A DNA stretch of 64,000 nucleotides from an uncultured Lachnospira sp. GTDB lineage: Bacteria > Bacillota > Clostridia > Lachnospirales > Lachnospiraceae. Both the position numbers and the translations under genes were made by a program. A model generated the notes under the pieces. The model did not search any database. It was given only the letters and a program-made list of their open reading frames with translations, and was not told where the DNA came from. This document shows, piece by piece, positions 17,201 through 26,132 of this stretch. The stretch covers positions 1 to 64,000 of the forward strand of contig CAJUKN010000016.1 in assembly GCA_910587485.1 (NCBI GenBank), read 5' to 3'. Every line of letters starts with the position of its first letter. Positions within the stretch are counted from its first letter, which is position 1.

Positions 17201-18346
17201 TATGGCATCTATGTAAAGAAACCTTCATCTGTTGGTATTCAAATATGTGGTAATTATAATACAATTGATATGTGTACAGTAGAAGGTTCAGCCAATACAG
17301 GTGTTCAGATAAGCCGTGGCGGAAGTGCGAACAATATAGCAGGTATTCAAGGATTATTATGGCCTTCATACAATCTTATAAAGAATTGTGAATCTTTTGA
17401 TAACTGTGATTCAGGACGTAATGATGCAGATGGATTTGCCGCAAAATTGACATGTGGTGAAGGCAATGTTTTTTATGGTTGTATTGCACATAATAATATT
17501 GATGATGGTTGGGATTTATTTGCAAAGACTATATCAGGTGAAATTGGTTCTGTAACGATTGAAAACTGTGTAGCATACAATAATGGATGGCTTACATATG
17601 AAGGAAAAGACGACCCAAAACTTTGCGGTGAGGGTAATGGCTTTAAGCTTGGTGGTTCTTATATGAAGGGCGGTCATGTTCTTAAAAATTCTATCTCTTA
17701 TGGAAATCTTGCAAAAGGTATTACAAGCAATAGCTGTCCTGACTGCGAAATTTATAACTGTATCTCTTATGGTAATGCAGTTGATGAAGAAGCAGTATAT
17801 AATGTTGGATTAAATACAAAAGACAGCAATCTTAAGGAATGGATTGTTGATGGTTTAATTTCTGTGACAACGACAGCAAATACAACAACTCCAGATTTGA
17901 TACCATTTTCATTGAGTACAGAGACAAACTTTATATATAATGGTCAAATTTCAAGAAACAGCGCAGGCGTTGTTGTAACAGATGATTGGTTTAAGAGTGT
18001 TGATATCACAAAAGTACCAACTAGAAATGAAAACGGAACCATCAATATGAGTGGATTGTTAGAATTGACTGATAAAGCGCCATCCAATACGGGTGCAAGA
18101 CTTGATACAACAAGTGATAAAGCAATTAGTACAAAACCTGTAATGGAAGAAGTTTCATTTGAATTGGGCGATGTAAATTGTGATGGTGAAATTGATGTAA
18201 GAGATGGTGTTTTTATTAAAAGGTATCTTGCGAAATTTGAGGGAATTACCATAAATCAAACAACAAGTGATATGAATCAAGATGGAGTAATCGATGTTTT
18301 AGATGCTGTTTTGATTATGAAAAAAATTGCTGGTATGGCAATATAA
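14291..18346 (+). CDS. Secreted PL9-type pectate lyase with N-terminal repeats and dockerin
   Basis: This 1,351-residue extracellular enzyme is the most divergent of the three paralogs. It has a signal peptide (to about 31, ISVKA), two related beta modules (about 53-185 and 194-330, each ending TYYVYT.GSKICLF.V.F) that are likely carbohydrate-binding, an Ig-like domain, a fibronectin III domain (about 436-525), a lectin-like domain (about 530-780), and an Ig-like domain. The PL9 helix (about 884-1280) carries NDADGFAAKL near 1046 and GNGFKLGG. A type I dockerin follows (about 1292-1351: GDVNCDGEIDVRDGVFI, then DMNQDGVIDVLDAVLI). GAAGGAGGT lies just before the ATG. It has its own promoter, so expression may be separate from its neighbours. 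Confidence 0.87.
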   Translation: MIKKRRFLALASAVILAVSGIPTNFISVKAAQPETQLTQNSESKSASNAQVWDATALLAAVEKEDNGLMLAGGWGELKEDANATDKIGVSTYTQATGNPSAVEGKVPTGGAYMKYTAAADGKLTIAMKTNKGKRSYIVDSKDNQLEKIEAGTSASSYDKVTVDVVKGETYYVYTAGSKICLFEVSFLQNAGLSWVGNDLLNAMDKEENGLTIVGSDWLLKQEGAPVENLGGLTDYIQSNTSPVVQAGAVPTGGAYMQYTAAEEGKLAIYMKTNKNKTSYIVDSKGTTIKEITAGAVSSYDIVTIDVVANETYYVYTVGSKICLFKVEFSKPQKATDWDLVAAPVINEVKVDEEGNFEVDLTSVIDAYNGAENVQVTMFYNGFEVTTQNLKVQVDKVKFTPMWSGNYSFKAVAQRTGEADKASETVPYNNYVLAVKKPVIELAQNRGNGVVYLDWVNITDANSFSVSYKAHDAQEYTIAEAANTTGNATISGLTAGTAYDFKIVAKRDSDGFESAYVKENFTVTQEASQDWFFATVGSAQQTVASVKDEQGTEIQKVNLSSKDATEVKVGMEAAKSIVNTKGTVTFAATDNGKISDGEEGFQYYYTMINPNTDNFEMTATFKITDTSLTPDNQSGFGIIASDMLGYNFWGTPDYVHKLFNNVSTQMYSSKGKFVGLRAITGYESIDTTSFDGVERKTEQQKFSNTNADFTEGQVYTFTLKKTDDAWISICNGEEKRYENLAALSVQEDGSICIGVFSARKVGVEVSDITFTMSESKGVGEAAVKEKVKPNVMVASSNTANSSNYTYICTPNVDGALKVYAPDGTLAETKEMKADEVARVNVLVKQGTNTIKSEFIPDTKQDLANYDTIINNSTVDYKVVGNIASILYVSPDGKADAAGTREAPMDIYTVVKYAQPGQYIMMLNGTYKGGDIKIERSVSGTENKHIKLVAEEVNKVILEGCGLNITGSYWDIYGIYVKKPSSVGIQICGNYNTIDMCTVEGSANTGVQISRGGSANNIAGIQGLLWPSYNLIKNCESFDNCDSGRNDADGFAAKLTCGEGNVFYGCIAHNNIDDGWDLFAKTISGEIGSVTIENCVAYNNGWLTYEGKDDPKLCGEGNGFKLGGSYMKGGHVLKNSISYGNLAKGITSNSCPDCEIYNCISYGNAVDEEAVYNVGLNTKDSNLKEWIVDGLISVTTTANTTTPDLIPFSLSTETNFIYNGQISRNSAGVVVTDDWFKSVDITKVPTRNENGTINMSGLLELTDKAPSNTGARLDTTSDKAISTKPVMEEVSFELGDVNCDGEIDVRDGVFIKRYLAKFEGITINQTTSDMNQDGVIDVLDAVLIMKKIAGMAI

Positions 18347-18392
18347 TTAATGAATGATTATGTTTAAAAACAAAATAATTTTCAAATGATAA

Positions 18393-18428
18393 AATAACCC
18401 ATGTTTGTATATACAAATGTGGGTTATT
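18393..18428. terminator. Long hairpin after the third PL9 gene
   Basis: AATAACCCA (18393-18401) pairs with TGGGTTATT (18420-18428), and an inner TTTGT/ACAAA pair extends it. It is nearly perfect but lacks a clear T-tract. It is the only termination candidate after the gene. Confidence 0.6.
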
Positions 18429-18480
18429 ATGTAATAATTATGTAGTATTGCATGTTTCAAAATAGGAGAAAAGATTGCTG

Positions 18481-18506
18481 TGCATAAAAGACTGTTATGC
18501 AGTCTT
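18481..18506 (+). promoter_or_regulatory. Two mutually exclusive hairpins in a 5' leader
   Basis: TGCATAA (18481-18487) pairs with TTATGCA (18495-18501), while the loop of that stem, AAGACTG (18488-18494), pairs with CAGTCTT (18500-18506). Only one stem can form at a time. The sequence sits 58 bp before the start of a small conserved gene. No known riboswitch consensus was recognised. Confidence 0.35.
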
Positions 18507-18563
18507 GCCAAAACTTGAGCCATTAGAGGTTTCTAAAAATTAGTCGTGACATGGAGGGAAAAT

Positions 18564-18791
18564 ATGATAAATCCATCATCAATTATGAAGTTAATGAGTA
18601 TGAAAAATAAGTTTGAAGCAAATCATCCAAAATTTGCAGCATTTACTCAAAATGTTTTAAGTCAAGGCGTTCCAGAAGGAACGATAATAGAAATTAAACT
18701 GACACGACCGGGACAAGAGCCAATTATGACAAATATGAAAGTAAAAGAGAGTGATTTAGAATTATTACAAGGATTAAAGGACTTGACATAA
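18564..18791 (+). CDS. Small hypothetical protein
   Basis: This is a 75-residue soluble protein I do not recognise. The ATG at 18564 follows GGAGGG (18553-18558). It is predicted to be mostly alpha-helical with a short central strand segment (GTIIEIKLTRPG) and no signal or membrane segment. The motif HPKFAAFTQNVLSQGVPEGTIIEIKLTRPG looks like that of a conserved small clostridial protein, but I cannot name a family. It stands alone between a PL9 gene and the TIR-like gene. Confidence 0.6.
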   Translation: MINPSSIMKLMSMKNKFEANHPKFAAFTQNVLSQGVPEGTIIEIKLTRPGQEPIMTNMKVKESDLELLQGLKDLT

Positions 18792-18996
18792 ATTTTTAAC
18801 AGAATAGTTTATATTAAAAATAAAACATCTTATGTTAGAAATAATATATCATGTGCATTCTTAATTGTAATTTTATTATATTAGTGGTAATATTTATATG
18901 TAAGGTAAAAGGGTATGTTGATGTTTTATAAAATACATACTTTGTGTAGTTTTTATTAATGCAATGGTATATTAATGAACATAGGAGGATTTATTT

Positions 18997-19470
18997 TTGT
19001 ATATATGTTACTATGAAGGAAAAGACGAATTATGGGGTAGAACGCTTGCTAAGAGAGTAAAAGAATTATTGGGTGCTTATGGTTTGGAAAAGACATATGA
19101 TGCGGATGACAATGTAATAAAAGATATGGGAGATGATGAGTTAAGACAAATATTACGAAAGCAAAAAAATGTGATTATCGTTGTTTCAAAAAAATTATTT
19201 CAAGATATTGTAGCACTTACTGAATTAAGCATTATAGAACAATTATGGAAAAAAAGAGAGGTTCATGTATTTATAATAGAAGATAAAAAACAAAGTATGG
19301 AATTTCCAAATTGGGCGCAATGGATGAAAGAAACGACATTATTTAAAGTTGGCAATGATACAGATGTTGTGGCAGCCGTTACGCTAATGTTGGAAAAATA
19401 TTGGAATGATAAGATAGTAAACAGTATGGCACAGCTAAAATGTACAGAGATGATTAATAAACCGTTATAG
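18997..19470 (+). CDS. TIR-like domain protein
   Basis: This 157-residue soluble protein has a TIR-like pattern. The first strand and helix read MYICYYEGKDELWGRTLAKRVKELL (compare VFISYS..D..WA..L). A later strand NVIIVVSKKLF is followed by LTELSIIEQLW, whose Glu sits where TIR NADases carry the catalytic Glu, and then VHVFII. The start is TTG at 18997 with AGGAGG 8 nt upstream. No typical anti-phage partner gene is next to it. The assignment is by eye from fold-like motifs; it could be another flavodoxin-like domain. Confidence 0.5.
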   Translation: MYICYYEGKDELWGRTLAKRVKELLGAYGLEKTYDADDNVIKDMGDDELRQILRKQKNVIIVVSKKLFQDIVALTELSIIEQLWKKREVHVFIIEDKKQSMEFPNWAQWMKETTLFKVGNDTDVVAAVTLMLEKYWNDKIVNSMAQLKCTEMINKPL

Positions 19471-19472
19471 GC

Positions 19473-19502
19473 TTTACATTATTACATAATTTGTAGTATA
19501 AT
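19473..19502 (+). promoter_or_regulatory. Promoter of the ABC-F gene
   Basis: TTTACA (19473-19478) and TATAAT (19497-19502) have an 18-bp spacer. It starts just after the TIR-like stop codon. Confidence 0.6.
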
Positions 19503-19546
19503 ATTTCAAGCATTGTGTGCAAAGATATGTTTGGAGGTTTTTATTC

Positions 19547-21187
19547 ATGATTAGTGCAAATAATGTCACTCTGCGTATTGGAAAAAAAGCATTGTTTGAG
19601 GACGTTAATATTAAATTTACAGAGGGAAACTGTTATGGACTCATTGGTGCTAATGGTGCAGGAAAATCAACATTTTTAAAGATATTGACAGGTCAAATTG
19701 AACCAAGTAAGGGAGATGTTTCTATTACACCGGGTCAAAGACTATCTTTTTTAGAGCAAGACCATTTTAAATATGATGATTGTGTTGTTTTAGATACAGT
19801 AATTCGAGGCAATGAACGTTTATATCAGATAATGAAAGAAAAAGAAGCTATCTATGCCAAAGAAGATTTTACAGAGGAAGATGGTAATAAAGCTAGTGAA
19901 TTAGAAGCTGAATTTGCTGATATGAATGGCTGGGAAGCAGAGTCTGATGCAGCGCAGCTTCTCAATGGACTAGGTGTGACAACCGATTTACATGATAAAT
20001 TGATGTCGGAACTAAATGGTAGTGAAAAGGTAAAAGTTCTGCTTGCAAAGGCATTGTTTGGTAATCCAGATATTTTGCTTCTTGACGAGCCAACCAACCA
20101 CCTTGACCTTGATGCGATTGCATGGCTTGAAGAATTTTTAATTAATTTTGAAAATACCGTTATAGTTGTCTCACATGACCGCTATTTTTTAAATAAAGTC
20201 TGTACGCAGATTGCAGATATTGATTATGCTAAGATTCAGTTATATGCAGGAAATTATGATTTTTGGTATGAGTCAAGTCAGCTTTTAATAAAGCAGATGA
20301 AAGAAGCAAACAAGAAAAAAGAAGAAAAGATTAAGGAATTGCAGGAGTTTATTCAGAGATTCTCTGCAAATGCTTCTAAATCAAAACAAGCTACATCACG
20401 TAAACGTGCATTGGAAAAGATTGAGTTAGATGAGATTAAGCCTTCTAGCAGAAAATATCCATATATTGATTTTAGACCACAGCGAGAGATTGGCAATGAA
20501 GTTCTTTCTGTTACAGGTATTTCTAAAACGATTGATGGCGTAAAAGTTTTGGACAACATTTCATTTATTGTCAACCATGATGATAAGATTGCCTTTGTAG
20601 GTTCCAATGAATTTGCGACAACAACATTGTTTAAAATTCTTGCAGGTGAGATGGAACCAGACGAGGGCGAGTATAAATGGGGTATAACAACATCAATGGC
20701 ATATTTTCCAAAAGATAGTGCTGCTGAGTTTAATAGAGAAGATACGATTGTTGAATGGTTGACACAATATTCACCAGACCCAGACCCAACGTATGTCAGA
20801 GGATTTTTGGGAAGAATGTTGTTTGCAGGAGAAGACGGTGTTAAGAAGGTTAAGGTATTGTCAGGAGGAGAGAAGGTTCGATGTCTGATTTCTAAGATGA
20901 TGATAATGGGGGCAAATGTACTTATATTTGATGACCCTACGAATCATTTGGATATGGAGTCCATCACCGCTTTAAATAATGGTTTAATTAAATTTTCAGG
21001 TGTTTCACTGTTTACATCACATGACCATCAGTTTATACAGACAACAGCAAATCGAATTATGGAGATTGTACCAAGCGGTCAGCTTATTGACAAGATTACA
21101 ACATATGATGAGTATCTTGAAAGTGATGATATGGCAAGAAAACGTCAAGGTTTTGCACAAAATAACAGTGATGAAGATGAAGATTAA
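19547..21187 (+). CDS. ykpA: ABC-F ATPase (YkpA/YbiT type)
   Basis: This 546-residue cytoplasmic protein has two ABC domains and no membrane part, typical of ribosome-associated ABC-F factors. Domain 1 has Walker A GANGAGKST and Walker B ILLLDEPTNHLD, but its signature is altered to LNGSEKVK. A charged linker follows (about 245-305, KKKEEKIKELQEF). Domain 2 has a degenerate Walker A (VGSNEFATTTLF), a good signature LSGGEKVR and DDPTNHLD. The weak second Walker A is usual for the YkpA group. The ATG at 19547 follows TTGGAGG. Translation support is more likely than drug resistance. Confidence 0.88.
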   Translation: MISANNVTLRIGKKALFEDVNIKFTEGNCYGLIGANGAGKSTFLKILTGQIEPSKGDVSITPGQRLSFLEQDHFKYDDCVVLDTVIRGNERLYQIMKEKEAIYAKEDFTEEDGNKASELEAEFADMNGWEAESDAAQLLNGLGVTTDLHDKLMSELNGSEKVKVLLAKALFGNPDILLLDEPTNHLDLDAIAWLEEFLINFENTVIVVSHDRYFLNKVCTQIADIDYAKIQLYAGNYDFWYESSQLLIKQMKEANKKKEEKIKELQEFIQRFSANASKSKQATSRKRALEKIELDEIKPSSRKYPYIDFRPQREIGNEVLSVTGISKTIDGVKVLDNISFIVNHDDKIAFVGSNEFATTTLFKILAGEMEPDEGEYKWGITTSMAYFPKDSAAEFNREDTIVEWLTQYSPDPDPTYVRGFLGRMLFAGEDGVKKVKVLSGGEKVRCLISKMMIMGANVLIFDDPTNHLDMESITALNNGLIKFSGVSLFTSHDHQFIQTTANRIMEIVPSGQLIDKITTYDEYLESDDMARKRQGFAQNNSDEDED

Positions 21188-21285
21188 TATAAAAGTATAA
21201 AATATATTTTTAAGATATAATCATATAAAATATATGAATATAAAATATATAAATATCAAATATAGTTATGCTTTTATATAGGGTG

Positions 21286-21325
21286 AGGTTCAATGGATAA
21301 CGAAAAGTTATTCGTTGAACCTTTT
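21286..21325 (+). terminator. Terminator of the ABC-F gene
   Basis: AGGTTCAA (21286-21293) pairs with TTGAACCT (21315-21322), with an inner GATAAC/GTTATT pair, followed by TTTTGG. Confidence 0.75.
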
Positions 21326-21386
21326 GGTTTTAAATGATATAATTGAGTAATGTGCGTGAAGCATATGAAATGGAGGATTTTTAAAG

Positions 21387-24320
21387 ATGGCAGCTAGGAA
21401 AATATCAAAAGCCATTGATAGTGAAAATAAGAGTAAAATAATAAAAAATCCAAATGCAAAAACAACAAGTGTAAAACGTGGTTCAAAAAGCGCATCGTCA
21501 GGTAAAAAAACAGCTCAAAGAAAAAATCATTCTAAAACAAAAAAGAATATAAAAACATCGAGCAGTAATAAAATAGTAGATGAATTTCTTGTTCTGATTG
21601 CATGTGCAGTTACGCTGTTATTATTTTTAAGTAATTATAATTTAGCAGGAAGTTTTGGCAACGGAATCAAATGGCTTATGTTTGGCTTGTTGGGAGTAAT
21701 GGAATATGTTTTTCCATTTGTGCTTGGAATAACGATTGTTTTTATGATTTCTAATAAGGATATTATAGCAGTTGCAAGGATAAAAACAATTGCAGTTTAT
21801 GTCTTGATGATTCTCTTGTCAGCGGCATGGCAAAGAGTGAATAATAACCCTGATATTTCATCAACATCTGTTATACAGTTTTATTTAGTCAGCGCAAACG
21901 ATAAAGTGGGAGGCGGATTTTTCGGCGGTTTATTATGTAAAATTATGTCACCATTAGGAACGCTTGGCACAATGGTGATTCTTATTATTTTTGCAATATT
22001 ATGTATTGTAATAATAACAGAACGTTCTTTTATTAATTGGGTTCGAGGTATAAAAAAAAGCAGCACACGCATGGTTCATGCGGCAAAGCAAGATTATGAT
22101 ATATATAGAGAACATTCTAATGAATATATGTCTTCTTGGTATGATGAAGATATCACGGACGAGGAATCTGAAGCAGAGTATCTTGAAAGGCGGCGTAAAC
22201 TCAAGGAAGAAAAACATAAGGAGCGTTTATTAAGAGAACAGCAAGATATTAAAGCTCGCGAGGAACGGGCAAAGAGACGTATGGCAAAGAAAGTAAGAGG
22301 AATAACAGTAGATACAGAACTTCCAAGAGAAATGGAAAATATCGCACCTGAAAGCATTAATATACATGAGATTATGTCATATACGGATATTAATGACCAG
22401 TATTCACAGGATATATATGAGCCAGACAATGTAGAATTAGAAAAAAATACATATGGCAGGAAAAAAGCAGAGCCTAGTCTGGTACAAACCTCACCATTGC
22501 TTGATATAACGATGATAAATGAAACAGAAGAATTACCACTAGAAGAAATTGATATATTGGATGAAGAAAATATAGTAAATCAAAATATATTAAATGAAAA
22601 TATGTTAAGTCAACGTATGTTACAGCAAGATACATTACAACAGAGTATGTTGCAGCAAGATATATTACAGCAAAATGCATCAAAAAATGATATGCAAAAA
22701 GAAGAAGACATTTCAGAAAGACAAGCAATATCAGAAGATAAATATATAGTAGAAACAAAGACAATAGAAAAATCCATGTCTTTAAGAGCGTCAAAGCCAG
22801 TAGAAGAGCATAAGGCAATGGAGAAAGAGAAACCAATAACACAAGGGGAAAGAACTCAATCAGCAATTCAGTCTTATAAGGTTCCGCCAATGGATTTGTT
22901 AAGTTTGCCAAAGAAAAAAGGGAAAGGCAATATTGAGATGGAAAATAAGGCTACAGCTATTCGTTTACAGCAGACCTTGCAAAATTTTGGCGTAAAGGTA
23001 ATCATAACAAACATAAGCTGTGGACCATCAGTTACAAGATATGAATTGCAGCCTGAACAGGGGGTTAAAGTAAGCAAAATTGTTTCGCTTGCAGATGATA
23101 TTAAATTAAATCTAGCAGCAGCCGACATAAGAATTGAGGCACCTATTCCCGGAAAAGCGGCAATTGGTATCGAAGTTCCAAATAAAGAGGCAGGAAGTGT
23201 ATGTTTAAGAGAATTATTAGAAGATGAGGCATTTACTGGCAACAGTTCAAAAATTGCATTTGCTGCTGGAAAAGATATTGCGGGAAAGCCTATTGTAGCA
23301 GATATTGCAAAAATGCCGCATTTGCTGATTGCAGGTGCTACAGGTTCTGGTAAATCGGTATGTATTAATACAATTATTATGAGTATATTGTATAAAGCAA
23401 GACCTGATGAAGTAAAGTTGATTATGGTAGACCCAAAAGTAGTTGAATTAAGTGTTTATAATGGAATACCTCATTTGTTAGCGCCTGTCGTAACAGACCC
23501 AAAGAAAGCATCTGGTGCGCTAAATTGGGCGGTTGCTGAGATGACAGACAGGTATAAAAAGTTTGCGCAGATGGGTGTGCGAAATTTGAAAGGATACAAT
23601 GCGGAAATTGAAAAAATTTCCGCTTCACAAGAAGAAAAACCTCAAAAAATGCCAGAAATCGTTATTATTATTGATGAGTTGGCAGATTTGATGATGGTAG
23701 CACCGGGAGAGGTTGAAGATGCAATATGTCGTCTTGCACAGTTAGCGCGTGCTGCAGGTATTCATCTTGTTATTGCAACACAAAGACCATCTGTCAATGT
23801 TATAACAGGTATTATCAAAGCCAATGTTCCATCAAGAATTGCATTTTCTGTGTCATCAGGCGTGGATTCAAGAACAATTATTGATATGAATGGTGCTGAA
23901 AAACTGTTAGGTAAGGGCGATATGTTGTTCTTCCCTTCAGGATATCCAAAGCCTGTGAGAGTTCAAGGAGCATTTGTTTCCGATGAAGAAGTCAGTAATG
24001 TGGTTGATTATCTCAAACAAAATATGGTAGAAGAAGTTGTATATAATGAAGATATAACAAATGTTTCTTCACCTACAAGTGAAACGGAAAAAAATAATAA
24101 TGACAGAGATTCTTTGTTTGAAGAGGCAGGACGATTTGTTATTGAAAAAGACAAAGGTTCTATTGGAATGTTACAACGATATTTCAAGATAGGCTTTAAC
24201 AGGGCAGGCAGGATTATGGACCAGCTTGCAGAAGTGGGGGTTGTCGGTCCAGAGATTGGCACAAAAGCAAGAAAAATACTTATGACAGAAGAAGAATTTG
24301 AAAATTTGCTGCATCAATAA
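21387..24320 (+). CDS. ftsK: DNA translocase FtsK/SpoIIIE
   Basis: This 977-residue motor pumps chromosome arms through the division or sporulation septum. A basic Lys/Ser-rich head (1-55) precedes four membrane segments (about 63-85, 93-125, 132-150, 185-212). A long charged linker (about 215-500) contains a Gln-rich stretch with repeating LQQ units near 408-430. The motor follows: DPKVVELSVYNGIPHLLAPVV, Walker A AGATGSGKSVCIN and Walker B VIIIDELADLMM. The C-terminal gamma winged helix (about 915-977, GSIGMLQRYFKIGFNRAGRIMDQL) would read the polar KOPS-like signals. GGAGG precedes the ATG. It is monocistronic. Confidence 0.95.
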   Translation: MAARKISKAIDSENKSKIIKNPNAKTTSVKRGSKSASSGKKTAQRKNHSKTKKNIKTSSSNKIVDEFLVLIACAVTLLLFLSNYNLAGSFGNGIKWLMFGLLGVMEYVFPFVLGITIVFMISNKDIIAVARIKTIAVYVLMILLSAAWQRVNNNPDISSTSVIQFYLVSANDKVGGGFFGGLLCKIMSPLGTLGTMVILIIFAILCIVIITERSFINWVRGIKKSSTRMVHAAKQDYDIYREHSNEYMSSWYDEDITDEESEAEYLERRRKLKEEKHKERLLREQQDIKAREERAKRRMAKKVRGITVDTELPREMENIAPESINIHEIMSYTDINDQYSQDIYEPDNVELEKNTYGRKKAEPSLVQTSPLLDITMINETEELPLEEIDILDEENIVNQNILNENMLSQRMLQQDTLQQSMLQQDILQQNASKNDMQKEEDISERQAISEDKYIVETKTIEKSMSLRASKPVEEHKAMEKEKPITQGERTQSAIQSYKVPPMDLLSLPKKKGKGNIEMENKATAIRLQQTLQNFGVKVIITNISCGPSVTRYELQPEQGVKVSKIVSLADDIKLNLAAADIRIEAPIPGKAAIGIEVPNKEAGSVCLRELLEDEAFTGNSSKIAFAAGKDIAGKPIVADIAKMPHLLIAGATGSGKSVCINTIIMSILYKARPDEVKLIMVDPKVVELSVYNGIPHLLAPVVTDPKKASGALNWAVAEMTDRYKKFAQMGVRNLKGYNAEIEKISASQEEKPQKMPEIVIIIDELADLMMVAPGEVEDAICRLAQLARAAGIHLVIATQRPSVNVITGIIKANVPSRIAFSVSSGVDSRTIIDMNGAEKLLGKGDMLFFPSGYPKPVRVQGAFVSDEEVSNVVDYLKQNMVEEVVYNEDITNVSSPTSETEKNNNDRDSLFEEAGRFVIEKDKGSIGMLQRYFKIGFNRAGRIMDQLAEVGVVGPEIGTKARKILMTEEEFENLLHQ

Positions 24321-24321
24321 C

Positions 24322-24409
24322 ATAGATAATTGTAAAATTCCAATTTTTATTATATCTTGTATAAAATAAAAAATTATAATTTACAATAATCTATTTTACA
24401 ATTGTCTAT
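24322..24409. repeat. 16-bp inverted repeat in the fhs leader
   Basis: Arms at 24322-24337 and 24394-24409 are complementary at 15 of 16 bases (ATAGATAATTGTAAAA against TTTTACAATTGTCTAT), around an AT-rich loop. It fills the gap between ftsK and fhs and may terminate ftsK or fold in the fhs leader. Confidence 0.45.
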
Positions 24410-24434
24410 CAACAATTTTATATGGAGGATTAAT

Positions 24435-26114
24435 ATGGGTGTAAAAAGTGATATTGAAATAGCTCAAGAGGCAAAACTAGAAAATATAACAGAGGTTGCT
24501 GCAAAGGTTGGAATACTAGAAGATGAATTAGAATTGTATGGAAAGTATAAGGCAAAACTTTCCGATGATGTGATGAAGCGATTTTCGGATAAACCAGATG
24601 GAAAATTGGTTTTAGTGACAGCCATCAATCCAACGCCTGCTGGTGAAGGAAAAACAACAATCAGCATTGGACTTACAGAAGGACTGAATAAGATGGGTGT
24701 AAAGGCTGTTGCTGCTTTAAGAGAACCATCACTAGGTCCATGTTTTGGCATAAAGGGCGGCGCCGCTGGCGGCGGATATGCACAAGTCGTTCCAATGGAG
24801 GACTTAAATCTACATTTTACGGGAGATTTTCATGCCATTACGGCTGCTAATAATCTGCTTGCTGCTATGCTTGACAATCATATTATGCACGGTAATGAAC
24901 TTCATATTGATACAAAGCGAGTGGTTTGGAAGCGTTGTCTGGATATGAATGACAGAGCATTGCGAAATATTATTGTAGGTATGGGTGCAAAGACGGACGG
25001 TGTTGTTCGTGAAGACCATTTTATTATCACCGTTGCTTCTGAGATTATGGCTATTTTATGTCTGGCTGAAGATATGGCAGACTTAAAAGAACGACTTGGA
25101 AAAATTATTGTTGCATATAATACAGAGGGAAATCCAGTTACAGCACAAGATTTAAAGGCAACAGGCTCAATGGCTGCATTGCTTAAAGATGCAATGAAAC
25201 CAAATATGATACAAACTTTAGAAAATACACCCGTACTTGTACATGGAGGACCATTTGCTAATATTGCACATGGCTGTAATTCGGTGAGAGCAACAAAACT
25301 GGCGTTAAAACTTGGTGATGTTGCAGTGACAGAGGCTGGATTTGGCGCAGATTTAGGCGCAGAAAAGTTTATGGATATCAAATGCAGACTTGCTGGATTA
25401 AAACCCGATGCAGTGGTGCTTGTTGCGACAATTCGAGCGTTAAAATATAATGGTGGTGTTTCTAAGGAACAATTAGGAGAGGAAAATATAGAAGCATTAG
25501 AAAAAGGAATTGTCAATTTAGATAAACACATTGAAAATATCCAAAAATATGGTGTGCCTGTAGTGGTTACACTCAATCAATTTATTACAGATACAGATAA
25601 GGAATATTCATTTGTAAAAAGACATTGCGAGGAGAAAGGCTGTGAATTTGCCATAGCTAAAGTGTGGGCTAAAGGCGGTGAAGGCGGATTAGAGTTGGCA
25701 AAAAAAGTAATGGATACCTTGTCTGTAAAAGAATCAAATTTCAAGCCAATATATGAAGATACATTAAGTATTACAGAAAAAATAGAAAAAATTGCCAAAG
25801 AAATTTATGGTGCAGATGGTGTAGAATATTCCGATGCTGCAAAAAATGAATTGGAACATATCACAAAGATGGGATATGCTCATTTTCCAGTCTGTATGGC
25901 AAAAACACAGTATTCCTTGTCAGATAATGCAAATCTGTTAGGCAGACCACAAGGGTTTAAAATCACTGTCAGAGAGGTTTATGTCAATGCAGGTGCGGGT
26001 TTTGTCGTAGCCATTACAGGGAAGATTTTAACCATGCCGGGACTTCCAAAGTCACCTGCCGCAGAACGAATTGATTATAATGAAGAAGAAAATCGTATTG
26101 TTGGACTGTTTTAG
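24435..26114 (+). CDS. fhs: Formate-tetrahydrofolate ligase
   Basis: This 559-residue enzyme joins formate to tetrahydrofolate with ATP to make 10-formyl-THF, feeding purine and formyl-Met synthesis and acetogenic C1 metabolism. Landmarks are the ATP-binding loop TPAGEGKTT, REPSLGPCFGIKGGAAGGGYAQV, NLHFTGDFHAI, EAGFGADLGAEKF and MPGLPKSPAAE near the end. The length matches the family. The ATG at 24435 follows GGAGG at 24424; an upstream in-frame start at 24402 has no ribosome binding site. It supplies the formyl donor used by fmt, encoded 5 kb downstream. Confidence 0.97.
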   Translation: MGVKSDIEIAQEAKLENITEVAAKVGILEDELELYGKYKAKLSDDVMKRFSDKPDGKLVLVTAINPTPAGEGKTTISIGLTEGLNKMGVKAVAALREPSLGPCFGIKGGAAGGGYAQVVPMEDLNLHFTGDFHAITAANNLLAAMLDNHIMHGNELHIDTKRVVWKRCLDMNDRALRNIIVGMGAKTDGVVREDHFIITVASEIMAILCLAEDMADLKERLGKIIVAYNTEGNPVTAQDLKATGSMAALLKDAMKPNMIQTLENTPVLVHGGPFANIAHGCNSVRATKLALKLGDVAVTEAGFGADLGAEKFMDIKCRLAGLKPDAVVLVATIRALKYNGGVSKEQLGEENIEALEKGIVNLDKHIENIQKYGVPVVVTLNQFITDTDKEYSFVKRHCEEKGCEFAIAKVWAKGGEGGLELAKKVMDTLSVKESNFKPIYEDTLSITEKIEKIAKEIYGADGVEYSDAAKNELEHITKMGYAHFPVCMAKTQYSLSDNANLLGRPQGFKITVREVYVNAGAGFVVAITGKILTMPGLPKSPAAERIDYNEEENRIVGLF

Positions 26115-26132
26115 TCAGAATAGGAGGCGTTT

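Noticed and set aside
24902..25576. 224-codon minus-strand ORF
   Set aside because: It lies wholly inside fhs on the opposite strand with no ribosome binding site, a codon-bias shadow.
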